From Schlesneria sp. (lineage in GTDB: Bacteria > Planctomycetota > Planctomycetia > Planctomycetales > Planctomycetaceae), in NCBI GenBank assembly GCA_025353525.1, contig JANXOO010000112.1:1-12879 (forward strand): a DNA stretch of 12,879 nt, read 5' to 3'. Made by a program: the position numbers and the translations under genes. Positions 1 through 7,492 of the stretch are shown here, piece by piece (positions within the stretch are counted from its first letter, which is position 1; each line of letters opens with the position of its first letter). The notes beneath the pieces were generated by a model. It was not told the DNA's origin, made no database searches, and saw nothing but the letters and a program-made list of their open reading frames with translations.

Positions 1-202
1 GCAGTCACCGAAAGACTGCCGCGACACGCGTCGCTTGATGGAAGTAATACGTCACGCGGCATGAATTCAGTGCTTTAACCAAGGCGAATTCCTGGCAACA
101 AAAGACGCTGAGACGTGATCGGGCGGAATGTCATTGGTCGAGTTCAGAACCAGACATCTGCCTCATCCATGGCCGCAAACAGTTAAAAACGGGGGAACCA
201 GA
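1..202. other. Left edge, upstream region of flgH
   Basis: No gene can be assigned here. All three forward frames are open at the left edge and close at about 36-38, 62-64 and 76-78, so the tail of an upstream gene could end at any of these. In many flagellar clusters flgA precedes flgH, so the end of flgA is a reasonable expectation, but the short peptides visible do not show a recognisable FlgA C-terminus. The reading frame of flgH is open back to 128, but the segment before 203 lacks signal-peptide character and is treated here as leader. A purine-rich GGGGGA at 191-196 is the likely ribosome binding site for the ATG at 203. Confidence 0.4.
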
Positions 203-826
203 ATGTCACGTTACCGATGGATTGGCCTGTGCCTTATGGCCGCCGGTGTCATTCCGGTTCGACACGTCTCAGCCGATTCAATCTGGGATCGGCGTGATCC
301 TCGCAGCGCCTACCTGTTCATGGACACTCGTGCGCGACGGGTCGGCGACATGCTGACTGTCAGGTTGAACGAAACCACCGGGGCCACGAATACTGAACAG
401 CGAAAGTTGACGAAGGACACTGCCGCATCGGGCAAATTCAACTTTTCAGGCAAGACGACCGGAGTGGGCAGCAAATCAGCGGCTGCGGCCGTCAGTGCCG
501 ACACCGGTTCGGATCGCTCGTTCAACGGCAGTGCCCAGTTTCAAAGCAATCGCCAACTGCTCGATGATATCCCCGTTACGATCATGGAAGTGTTACCGAA
601 CGGCTATCTGGTCGTGGAGGGGGAACGCAGTCGAACTGTTTCGAACGAAACACGCGTCCTGCGCGTTTCAGGAATCGTTCGTCCTTACGACATCGACATC
701 ACGAACAGCGTCAGTTCTCAGTCGATGGGGAAATTCAAGGTGAGGTACGAAGGTGGCGGCCCGGAATCGCAATTTACGAACCAGGGATGGTTAGGCCGAA
801 GCGTCAACCGTGTGTGGCCGCACTAG
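203..826 (+). CDS. flgH: Flagellar basal body L-ring protein FlgH
   Basis: FlgH forms the outer-membrane L ring, the bushing through which the flagellar rod turns. The 207-residue product shows the family signatures in order: an LFMDTRARRVGD block (near residues 39-50) followed by LTVRLNE, a Gly/Ser/Ala-rich middle, then VLPNGYLVVEGER, a VSGIVRPYDI block and a C-terminal QGWLGR near the end. The start at 203 is chosen over the in-frame ATG at 128 because it follows GGGGGA at 191-196 and begins a good signal peptide, with cleavage likely after VSA about residue 24. Oddly, no lipobox is visible. The only early Cys (residue 10, IGLC) comes before any hydrophobic stretch, whereas enterobacterial FlgH is a lipoprotein. 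flgI follows 29 bases downstream in the same transcription unit. Identity is secure; the start is likely. Confidence 0.95.
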   Translation: MSRYRWIGLCLMAAGVIPVRHVSADSIWDRRDPRSAYLFMDTRARRVGDMLTVRLNETTGATNTEQRKLTKDTAASGKFNFSGKTTGVGSKSAAAAVSADTGSDRSFNGSAQFQSNRQLLDDIPVTIMEVLPNGYLVVEGERSRTVSNETRVLRVSGIVRPYDIDITNSVSSQSMGKFKVRYEGGGPESQFTNQGWLGRSVNRVWPH

Positions 827-855
827 CAGGCCGTTTTTCTGCAGGAATTTGAACG

Positions 856-2043
856 ATGTCATCAATTCTTCGGTGTCTGATGCTGAGCGTCGCCTGCGTC
901 ATTGCGTTGACCGCAATCGGCCGCGCGGAAGTTCGTGTCAAGGATATTACGACGGTCGAAGGCGTACGAGCGAACAAATTATACGGACTCGGGCTTGTGG
1001 TCGGCCTGAACGGAACCGGGGGGCGTTCAGGTTCAACACAGCAGGTGGCGATCGAAATGCTGGCAAAGCTTGAATCGAACGCGAAGCTCGCACGACAGTC
1101 ACTGCTGGACAACGTCTACAAGTCAACCAATATCTCTGTGGTAATGGTGACGGCCGACCTTCCGCCTTTTGCTCGCAAAGGGAGCGAACTGGATGTCGTC
1201 GTCTCGGTCTTCGACGATGCGCAAAGCCTTGAAGGCGGTACGCTGATTCAGACCCCGATGCGCGGGGCCGATGGCGAAGTCTACGCCGTCGCTCAGGGGC
1301 AATTGTCCATCGGCGGCTTTCGAGTGCGTTCGAGTGGAACGGGCGGGCAAGTCAACCATCCGACAGTCGCCCGCGCGTTGAAAGGGGCAATCATCGAGAA
1401 GGAAGCCCTGGGTCAGGTTTCGGACAAGAACGGAAACGTCCGGCTTCTGCTGCGTGACGCTGATTTTGCAACTGCGAAGTCGATTATGCAGTCGATCAAC
1501 GGGATGTATCCGTCGACCGCCCGAACGATCGATCCGGGAGTGATCCAGATTCGTGTTCCGGCTCAGAGACGGTCAGATATGTCCGATTTCGTCAGCGAAA
1601 TCGGGTTGCTGAAAGTGATGCCCGATACGCCAGCCCGTGTCGTGATCAACGAGCGTACCGGAACGGTCATCGTCGGACATCAGGTACGAATCTCGTCCGT
1701 GGCGATCGCCCACGGAAACCTGGTGATCAAGCCGAACGTTTCTGTGGTTGCGGCGACCCCGTCGGCAGCACCCGCTCCTGATGAACCGCCCGGCATCCTT
1801 CCGGGATTACCTCCTGACGAAAACGGGGATCCAATCGATAACTTGCTGAAAGATTTGCGCAGGAAGTCGAATGCATCGCCGCCCGATACGCCACTGTCTT
1901 TGCATAACGTCGAACAGACATTTACGGTCGCAGATCTGGCTCGCATCCTGAACGCCCTGGGGGTTTCACCGCGTGATCTGATTGCGATCTTCCAGGCTTT
2001 GCACGAATCCGGAGCCATGCACGCCGAACTCATTCTGATGTAG
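856..2043 (+). CDS. flgI: Flagellar P-ring protein FlgI
   Basis: FlgI builds the periplasmic P ring around the distal rod, associated with peptidoglycan. The 395-residue product starts with a signal peptide (hydrophobic segment about residues 5-22, ending near GRA) and continues with the diagnostic VRVKDITTVEGVR and LYGLGLVVGLNGTGG motifs. Later family landmarks are DLPPFARKGSELDVVVS, the GGTLIQTPMRGADG block, NERTGTVIVGHQVRI, and a C-terminal VADLARILNALGVSPRDLI segment. AGGA at 843-846 is the ribosome binding site for the ATG at 856. It is about 30 residues longer than the E. coli protein, mostly because of a Pro/Asp-rich linker at about residues 297-345. It lies between flgH and flgJ with short gaps, fitting one operon for ring assembly. 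Identity is certain. Confidence 0.97.
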   Translation: MSSILRCLMLSVACVIALTAIGRAEVRVKDITTVEGVRANKLYGLGLVVGLNGTGGRSGSTQQVAIEMLAKLESNAKLARQSLLDNVYKSTNISVVMVTADLPPFARKGSELDVVVSVFDDAQSLEGGTLIQTPMRGADGEVYAVAQGQLSIGGFRVRSSGTGGQVNHPTVARALKGAIIEKEALGQVSDKNGNVRLLLRDADFATAKSIMQSINGMYPSTARTIDPGVIQIRVPAQRRSDMSDFVSEIGLLKVMPDTPARVVINERTGTVIVGHQVRISSVAIAHGNLVIKPNVSVVAATPSAAPAPDEPPGILPGLPPDENGDPIDNLLKDLRRKSNASPPDTPLSLHNVEQTFTVADLARILNALGVSPRDLIAIFQALHESGAMHAELILM

Positions 2044-2065
2044 TCCGTCCTGACAGGAGATTTTG

Positions 2066-2419
2066 ATGTCCTCGATTCAATCGTCGCTGTTGTCCAAACC
2101 GCTTCCTCTTTCTGAAGTGACGGGGGCCAAGCCAGCGGCCCGGCAAAAAATCGATTCGCAAGATCCCGAGAAGGTCGCGAAGGATTTCGAAGGTGTTTTC
2201 GCATCAATGATGTTGAAAGAAATGCGAAAATCGCTGGAGCCTGGCAGCCTGTTCGGCGACGATTCCAACGATGTTTACGGCGGGCTTTTCGACCAGCATA
2301 TTGGCCAGCACATCTCGGAATCGGGTGGATTCGGACTCGCGAAAATGATCCGCGAGTCGCTGGTCAAATCGATGGCGACCGAGCAAATCACGCCATCGGC
2401 AACGTCGAACGTTCCGTGA
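2066..2419 (+). CDS. flgJ: FlgJ-type rod-binding protein (no muramidase domain)
   Basis: This 117-residue protein matches the rod-binding (FlgJ N-terminal) domain, which caps or scaffolds the growing rod. The visible core runs from about residue 35 to 105: KDFEGVFASMMLKEMRKSL, a SLFGDDSNDVYGGLFDQ segment, and ISESGGFGLAKMIRESL. The family hallmarks are the two amphipathic helices around the 'MMLKEMRK' stretch and the GGFGLA turn. The peptidoglycan hydrolase domain found in gammaproteobacterial FlgJ is absent, as in many other phyla where a separate hydrolase acts. The ATG at 2066 is preferred to the TTG at 2063 because AGGAGA (2055-2060) sits 5 bases before it. It follows flgI by 22 bases. 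Symbol use follows common annotation practice. Confidence 0.88.
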   Translation: MSSIQSSLLSKPLPLSEVTGAKPAARQKIDSQDPEKVAKDFEGVFASMMLKEMRKSLEPGSLFGDDSNDVYGGLFDQHIGQHISESGGFGLAKMIRESLVKSMATEQITPSATSNVP

Positions 2420-2457
2420 AAGATAAGTCCGTTCGCTCTTTTGAATGAGGCACCGAT

Positions 2458-3003
2458 ATGTCGATTCAATCAACCGATTCGATCACAGGGGAAGTCCCGA
2501 CAGTCGCCGACCCGTTTGCAAGTCGCTTGCTCAGTCATCTGGGTGACGAGACAGCGTCATTTGCCGCGATGCTGGAGGCCGTTCGCGGCATCAACATGGC
2601 GCTCAGAAAACTGGACGACGAAATGCTTGCACACTGGCTCGAAGCCGAACGTCGCGAGCTGGTTTCGATTCTCGACGTTCAGCAGCGACGACAGGAATTG
2701 CAAGAGCAACTCGGCCCACAGCTCAACCTCGGTCCGCGGGACGTGACGCTGCGCCGTCTGATTCAGGCGACATCGGGCTCGCTGAGGGAAGCAGTCGAAC
2801 GCGGCTGGCGTTTGCTCTCCGAAATGTCGGTCGAACTCGATCGCCTTAACAAACAGAACGCGGCGATGATCAGACTTTCCATGTCGATTGCCAAAGGGGT
2901 CGTCGAACGCATCACCGGGATGACATCGATCGGAGAATCGTACAACGCCGTCGGTGCGAAGGCAGAAACTCACGTCGGACCGCTTATTCAGTGGGGAGGA
3001 TAA
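2458..3003 (+). CDS. flgN: FlgN-like export chaperone for FlgK/FlgL
   Basis: The 181-residue product is predicted to be almost wholly alpha-helical and rich in Leu, Glu, Arg and Gln, the style of FlgN chaperones that hold FlgK and FlgL unfolded in the cytoplasm for export. Helical stretches visible include residues 30-90 (ending in a Q/R/E-rich segment near DVQQRRQELQEQL) and 105-160 (LREAVERGWRLLSEM onward). No signal peptide or membrane segment is present. The best support is position: its stop is only 3 bases before the flgK start and flgL is next, so the chaperone is encoded just ahead of both presumed clients. GAGG at 2447-2450 precedes the ATG at 2458. FlgN sequences are poorly conserved, so the family call rests on composition plus context. 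No flgM anti-sigma gene is present beside it, unlike in enterics. Confidence 0.75.
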   Translation: MSIQSTDSITGEVPTVADPFASRLLSHLGDETASFAAMLEAVRGINMALRKLDDEMLAHWLEAERRELVSILDVQQRRQELQEQLGPQLNLGPRDVTLRRLIQATSGSLREAVERGWRLLSEMSVELDRLNKQNAAMIRLSMSIAKGVVERITGMTSIGESYNAVGAKAETHVGPLIQWGG

Positions 3004-3006
3004 ATC

Positions 3007-4983
3007 GTGCTGGATCTTACGATCGGACTTTCGGCGCTTCAGGCCGCTCAACAAGGTCTTGCGATTGCCGGCAATAACCTTGCCAACGCCAGTACGCCGG
3101 GCTACCACCGTCAAATCGCGTCCCTGGCTGACAGAACGCCGACTCAAATCGGGACACTCAATTTTGGCAGCGGCGTTTCGGTCGCGGACATTCAAAGGGC
3201 CGTCAGCACCCAACTCGACGCGAGTCTGTCCAGTCAAACGTCACAGAGCAGTTTCGTCGATACAAGTCTGTTGTCGAGTACTCAGGTGGAGCAGGCGATT
3301 TCAACGGGAACATACTCACCTGGCACTCAACTGGATAAACTGTTGAATGCGCTTCAGACGCTTTCGTCGAGCCCAGGCAACGGAGCCACCCGACAAGCCG
3401 TCGTGTCGAGCGCGGCTTCTGTCGCCAATGCACTCAATATGGCGTCATCCGATCTGAGGAAAATCCAAAACGGCCTGGATGGTTCGATCAGCGGCGTCGT
3501 CAATCAAATCAATTCTCTGACGACCAGAATCGCCAGTCTGAATCTGCAGATCGCCAATCAGGTGAATCAGGGCGCATCTCCCAACGACTTGCTCGATCAA
3601 CAGGGCCAACTGGTCAACAAACTGGCTGAACTGGCATCGGTGCAAGTTCAAAACACCTCGAACGGGCAGATCTCGGTCGTCGTTTCCGGTGTTTTGCTCG
3701 TCGCGGATGGCCAGTCAAGATCGCTTGTGACGGGCGCCGACAGTTCCGGCAATACCACCGTCAGTTCCTCCGAAACGGGCACCGCCGTCACGAACGCGGG
3801 GGGGCAGCTTGGTGCATTAATCTCTCAACGCGATACGTTGTTGCCAGACTTTCAAAATCGAATCGATGCACTCGCACGACAGATTGCAAGCTCATTTGAC
3901 AAACTACAATCGACGGGCCTTGGTGGTTCGGGTGGCTTCACCCAATTGAACGGGCAACGCGGGGCCAGCAGTGCTACTGCAACACTGAATGCTGCGGGAC
4001 TGGGCTTTCCGCCGCAGGTCGGATCGCTATTCGTCGGAGTGACCAATACTGCGACCGGACAGCGAACGGTGACGGAAATTCCGATCGATCCGCAGACCCA
4101 ATCCCTGACCGACGTTGCCAACGCGATCTCGGGGACTGTTTCCAATGTGCAGGCATTCGTGAACGGTCAGTCGAAGACGCTGTCGCTGACTGCTTCGCCA
4201 GGCTACACGTTCGACTTTACCGGAGGAGTCAACAGCAGTCCGGTGACGACATTCGCGGGAGGGTCAACGACGACGCCTACGGCGGGAGGAGTTTACACCG
4301 GGACTGGTAACGACAATTACACGTTTACGTTTCCTTCGAGCGGTACGATCGGTGTCACGCCCAATCTTCAGGCACAAGTCACCGACAAGTCGGGGGCCGT
4401 CATCGGTACGGTGAACGTCGGTCAGGGATATATTGCCGGACAACCGATCAACGTTGCCAACGGCGTCACCGTATCGCTCGCAGCAGGAAATGCAGTGGCG
4501 GGTGATTCATTCACGACACCTGTCGTTGGGAATCCGGACTCGGCAGGACTGCTCAGTGCACTCGGTCTGAACACATTCTTCAGTGGTAGCGATGCGGGAT
4601 CGCTCTCGGTCAACAAGGATCTTGTTGCGGATCCAGGCCGAATCGCCACGTCTCGCACAGGCCAACCGGGTGACACTTCCAATCTGCAAAGGTTGGTTGC
4701 GCTCGGAACGGCGACGGTTCTTGGAAACGGAAAACAGACGTTTGGCCAGTTCTCGAATCAACTGGTTTCAGATATCGGAAGCAACGTCCAGTCACTGACG
4801 GATCAACAAAGCACGAACAAATTGCTGACATCGAATATCCAAAGCCAGCAACAAAGCCTGTCGGGCGTCAACACCGATGAAGAATTGGCCAACGTGCTCA
4901 AATTTCAGCACATGTACGAGCTGGCAGGAAAATATATCAGCACAGTCAATTCGGCAATTCAGCAATTGATCAATTCGATCTAG
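3007..4983 (+). CDS. flgK: Flagellar hook-associated protein 1 FlgK
   Basis: FlgK is the first junction protein between hook and filament, secreted by the flagellar type III apparatus. The 658-residue product carries the conserved N-terminal rod/hook-family helix (GLSALQAAQQGLAIAGNN then LANASTPGYHRQ, residues 7-37) and a matching C-terminal helix (EELANVLKFQHMYELAGKY with a final SAIQQLINSI). These pair as the D0/D1 core. No signal peptide is present, as expected for this export route. Between residues about 310 and 510 lies a beta-rich, Gly/Thr/Ser-rich insert with a flagellin-IN-like part (about 330-410) and a separate Gly-Tyr-Thr module (about 426-506). The gene starts with GTG at 3007 after GGGGAGGA (2993-3000), 3 bases past flgN, suggesting translational coupling. 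Identity is certain. Confidence 0.96.
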   Translation: MLDLTIGLSALQAAQQGLAIAGNNLANASTPGYHRQIASLADRTPTQIGTLNFGSGVSVADIQRAVSTQLDASLSSQTSQSSFVDTSLLSSTQVEQAISTGTYSPGTQLDKLLNALQTLSSSPGNGATRQAVVSSAASVANALNMASSDLRKIQNGLDGSISGVVNQINSLTTRIASLNLQIANQVNQGASPNDLLDQQGQLVNKLAELASVQVQNTSNGQISVVVSGVLLVADGQSRSLVTGADSSGNTTVSSSETGTAVTNAGGQLGALISQRDTLLPDFQNRIDALARQIASSFDKLQSTGLGGSGGFTQLNGQRGASSATATLNAAGLGFPPQVGSLFVGVTNTATGQRTVTEIPIDPQTQSLTDVANAISGTVSNVQAFVNGQSKTLSLTASPGYTFDFTGGVNSSPVTTFAGGSTTTPTAGGVYTGTGNDNYTFTFPSSGTIGVTPNLQAQVTDKSGAVIGTVNVGQGYIAGQPINVANGVTVSLAAGNAVAGDSFTTPVVGNPDSAGLLSALGLNTFFSGSDAGSLSVNKDLVADPGRIATSRTGQPGDTSNLQRLVALGTATVLGNGKQTFGQFSNQLVSDIGSNVQSLTDQQSTNKLLTSNIQSQQQSLSGVNTDEELANVLKFQHMYELAGKYISTVNSAIQQLINSI

Positions 4984-5023
4984 TCTTCCAGTCAGATTTC
5001 AAACTCACAAACGGTGGTTGATT

Positions 5024-6478
5024 ATGCGCGTGACATCGGAAATTCAGAGTCAACAGACGATTCTCAATTTGCAGAACAACTATTCCATTCTGTCAAAACT
5101 GCAAAATCAGATTTCGTCCGGACACCGGATCAATTCCCCGTCGGACGACCCGCTCGGGACGGCCCAAATCCTGGAAAACAATACTCAGGATGCGCAGTTG
5201 ACGACGAATCTGGCTTCGATTGCCAATGCGGCAAATACGCTTCAGTCGAGCGTCAACGCGTTGACACAGGTTCAGCACATTATCACCAGCGCACACAGTT
5301 TGGCCGCCACGGCCAACAATCCTGCGAATCAGCCAGCTGCCAACGCCGCATTTGCCGCTCAAATCGACGCAGCAATCCAACAACTGCTGGGGGTCGCCAA
5401 TACAAAACAGCCGGATGGAACATACCTGTTCGGCGGCACCGCGAGCACCACGCAACCCTTTACCGTGACATCGAAAAATTCGGGCGGGTTGGCCGCAGGA
5501 ATTGCCTATCACGGAAGTCAACAGAACTCTGAAGCAATCGTCGGCCAGGGTCAGACCGTGTCGACTTTGATCGCTGGCAGCAGCGTGTTTCAGCCTAATC
5601 TGACCGGCGCCACCGTCTATTCCGGAATAACAGGAGCGAAACCGGGTACGGGTTCCGACACCGGCACTGGTCAGGCAACGCTTCAAGTGGTGCATACGTC
5701 GACGGCGTTCGCGGGCGGATCGGGAATCGCTGCAGGTGCGTCGTCGGCCGCAAATGACACCGTCCTTGGACCCAGCGGAACCAATTCACTGAAGTTGACT
5801 GTCAGTGCTGATGGCCTGACGGGGACAGTCTCTCTGAATGGCGGCCCGGCAATTGCGTTCACGAATTCGAACAGTGATCTGAAAGTCACTGGCCCATCTG
5901 GCGAAGTCGTGCAACTTGACACAACGGCTGTCACTGCAGGTTTCAAAGGGAATGTCGCGATCACAGCGGACGGGACTTTGTCCACGGATGGGGGCGCGAC
6001 AACGACGCCGATCGATTTCAGTTCGAACCAGGCGATCACGAACGGGACGACCGGAGCGACGACCAATATCAATTCTACGAATATACGGCTGGCGGGCAAC
6101 TCGCAGCTCGACTACCCCGGTCAGGCCGATATTTTTCAAACGCTGATCTCGATCCGCGATACGATTAACAACACCCAGGGATTAAGTGCGTCAGACCGGA
6201 CGACGACATTAAACCAGAAATTGGGGGAACTGGAACGCATCAATTCCGCTGTTGCAACTCCGCTGGGCACGCAGTCGACGCAATCTCAATTCCTTTCCAA
6301 TCTGAAGGACCGGACGACGACCCAACAGTCCAGCCTGCAACAGGCGACTTCGAATATTCAGTCGACCGACTACGCGTCAACGATTGTCGCCCTGCAACGC
6401 CAGCAAAATCTCTATCAGGCGAGTCTGGAAGTCGTAGCAAAATTGAATAACCTGTCACTGGCAAGTTTTATCCAGTAG
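5024..6478 (+). CDS. flgL: Flagellar hook-associated protein 3 FlgL
   Basis: FlgL is the second junction protein, linking FlgK to flagellin. The 484-residue product has the flagellin-like N-terminal coiled-coil (MRVTSEIQSQQTILNLQNNY then LSKLQNQISSGHRINSPSDD), the QPDGTYLFGGTAS block near residues 128-140, and a C-terminal helix with STDYASTIVALQRQQNLYQA and VAKLNNLSLASFIQ. These termini interlock in the assembled junction. It is much longer than the 317-residue E. coli protein because of a Gly/Thr/Ala-rich central insert (about residues 223-330), presumably surface exposed. The ATG at 5024 is chosen over an in-frame TTG at 5018; GGTGG at 5013-5017 precedes it. It lies 40 bases after flgK and ends 13 bases before a strong hairpin. 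Identity is secure. Confidence 0.94.
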   Translation: MRVTSEIQSQQTILNLQNNYSILSKLQNQISSGHRINSPSDDPLGTAQILENNTQDAQLTTNLASIANAANTLQSSVNALTQVQHIITSAHSLAATANNPANQPAANAAFAAQIDAAIQQLLGVANTKQPDGTYLFGGTASTTQPFTVTSKNSGGLAAGIAYHGSQQNSEAIVGQGQTVSTLIAGSSVFQPNLTGATVYSGITGAKPGTGSDTGTGQATLQVVHTSTAFAGGSGIAAGASSAANDTVLGPSGTNSLKLTVSADGLTGTVSLNGGPAIAFTNSNSDLKVTGPSGEVVQLDTTAVTAGFKGNVAITADGTLSTDGGATTTPIDFSSNQAITNGTTGATTNINSTNIRLAGNSQLDYPGQADIFQTLISIRDTINNTQGLSASDRTTTLNQKLGELERINSAVATPLGTQSTQSQFLSNLKDRTTTQQSSLQQATSNIQSTDYASTIVALQRQQNLYQASLEVVAKLNNLSLASFIQ

Positions 6479-6491
6479 AGACGACGAACGA

Positions 6492-6545
6492 CGAGGCATC
6501 CGGAATCGGCAGAAACTGCCGGTGTCGGATGCCTCGCCGTTCTTT
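6492..6545 (+). terminator. Hairpin terminator after flgL
   Basis: A perfect 11-bp inverted repeat (6492-6502 with 6526-6536, CGAGGCATCCG and its complement) encloses a second perfect 6-bp stem (6507-6512 with 6516-6521) with an AAA loop. Only four intervening positions on each side are imperfect. The descending arm is followed by CCG and then TTCTTT (6540-6545), a modest U tract. It lies just after the flgL stop and marks the end of the flgH-flgL unit. The poor U tract leaves partial read-through into flgB possible. Confidence 0.75.
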
Positions 6546-6660
6546 GGCGTGTGGTCGATGTCGAACCCTTTGACACTTTCCTGCGGAACACCCTCATTTT
6601 TTTGCTGGTGTGAACTGCTTCGCTTCAACTGGCACCGTCGTTACAACCGATACAAACGGT

Positions 6661-7020
6661 ATGTCAGTCACACCTTCACAATTCGATCTCTTGTCCAAAC
6701 TCGTCGATGTGACGACGTTGCGACACAAAGTGTTGGCACAGAACGTCGCGAACGTCAACACGCCGGGTTATCGCAAGCTGTCCGTCTCGTTCGACGAGAC
6801 GCTGGCCGCGCAGCTGGACCACAACGGCGACAAACGCATTTATGCACTTAAGCCAGAACTCGTCGAAGACAATTCGTCACCCGACCGGATCGACGGTAAC
6901 AATGTCGACATCGATAATGAGATGATGCGGCTCAACAAGAACACGCTGCTCAATAATACGTTTCTGCAAATTATCTCGACGAAAGCCGCGATGATGCGCC
7001 GCGCTGTTGGCGGGCAATAG
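6661..7020 (+). CDS. flgB: Flagellar basal body rod protein FlgB
   Basis: FlgB is a proximal rod subunit placed next to FliE in the periplasm and exported without a signal peptide. The 119-residue product shows the rod-family motif at residues 25-36 (VLAQNVANVNTPGYRK, the 'N-x-AN-x-x-TPGY' element). It also has a C-terminal helix with VDIDNEMMRLNKNTLLNN, the conserved 'D-x-E-M' region. The frame is open back to a GTG at 6610, but the ATG at 6661 gives the usual family length and places the conserved helix at the right distance. Neither start has a convincing ribosome binding site, which is unusual beside the other genes here. It heads the flgB-flgC-fliE unit. Identity is secure, start less so. 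Confidence 0.92.
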   Translation: MSVTPSQFDLLSKLVDVTTLRHKVLAQNVANVNTPGYRKLSVSFDETLAAQLDHNGDKRIYALKPELVEDNSSPDRIDGNNVDIDNEMMRLNKNTLLNNTFLQIISTKAAMMRRAVGGQ

Positions 7021-7043
7021 CATCGTGATCACGTGAGGCAATG

Positions 7044-7490
7044 ATGGGATTCGACACGACGTTCAATGCTTTCAATATCAGTGCATCGGGCCTGTCCGCC
7101 GAACGGCTGCGCATGGAAGTTGTCGCTAACAATATCTCGAACGCATCGGTGACGCGGACCCCGGAAGGGGGCGCTTACCGACGCAAGGAGGTGTTGTTTG
7201 AGACCGCGATGAGCCGCAACGGGTTCGCACCACGAGGGGCATCGATCGCCTCGGGACTGGGCGGAGTTGGCGTTGTCGGAATCACCGACGATCAAACCGA
7301 GATGCCTCGCGTTTACAATCCCGGCCATCCCGACGCTGATCTCGAAGGATTCGTGACGATGCCGAATGTGAACCTGCCCCTTGAAATGGTCAATCTCATT
7401 ACGGCAACACGAGCCTACGAAGCGAATTTAAAGGCGGCACAGTCGTTTGTCGAAATGAGTCAACAGGCGATCGCCATACTGAAAGGCTGA
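7044..7490 (+). CDS. flgC: Flagellar basal body rod protein FlgC
   Basis: FlgC is the second proximal rod subunit. The 148-residue product begins with the family signature FNISASGLSAERLRMEVVAN followed by NISNASVTRT and the GGAYRRKEVLFE segment. It ends with the rod/hook C-terminal consensus MPNVNLPLEMVNLITATRAY and EANLKAAQSFVEMSQQAI. Length is typical. Two adjacent ATGs occur at 7041 and 7044; the second is preferred because GAGG at 7035-7038 would be only 2 bases from the first. It starts 23 bases after flgB ends and is followed 2 bases later by fliE. Confidence 0.95.
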   Translation: MGFDTTFNAFNISASGLSAERLRMEVVANNISNASVTRTPEGGAYRRKEVLFETAMSRNGFAPRGASIASGLGGVGVVGITDDQTEMPRVYNPGHPDADLEGFVTMPNVNLPLEMVNLITATRAYEANLKAAQSFVEMSQQAIAILKG

Positions 7491-7492
7491 TT

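Noticed and set aside
128..202. Longer FlgH start at 128
   Set aside because: The extra 25 residues would precede the signal peptide and have no ribosome binding site; the ATG at 203 follows GGGGGA.
1680..2207. 175-codon reverse frame across the end of flgI and start of flgJ
   Set aside because: It overlaps two secure genes and has no ribosome binding site or motif.
2557..3237. 226-codon reverse frame across flgN and the start of flgK
   Set aside because: It spans two well supported forward genes and has no recognisable motif; a shadow of high-GC coding sequence.
6570..6598. TTGACA with a 17-base spacer as a sigma-70 promoter for flgB
   Set aside because: The -35 is perfect but the matching -10 position (CTCATT) fits only 2 of 6 bases.
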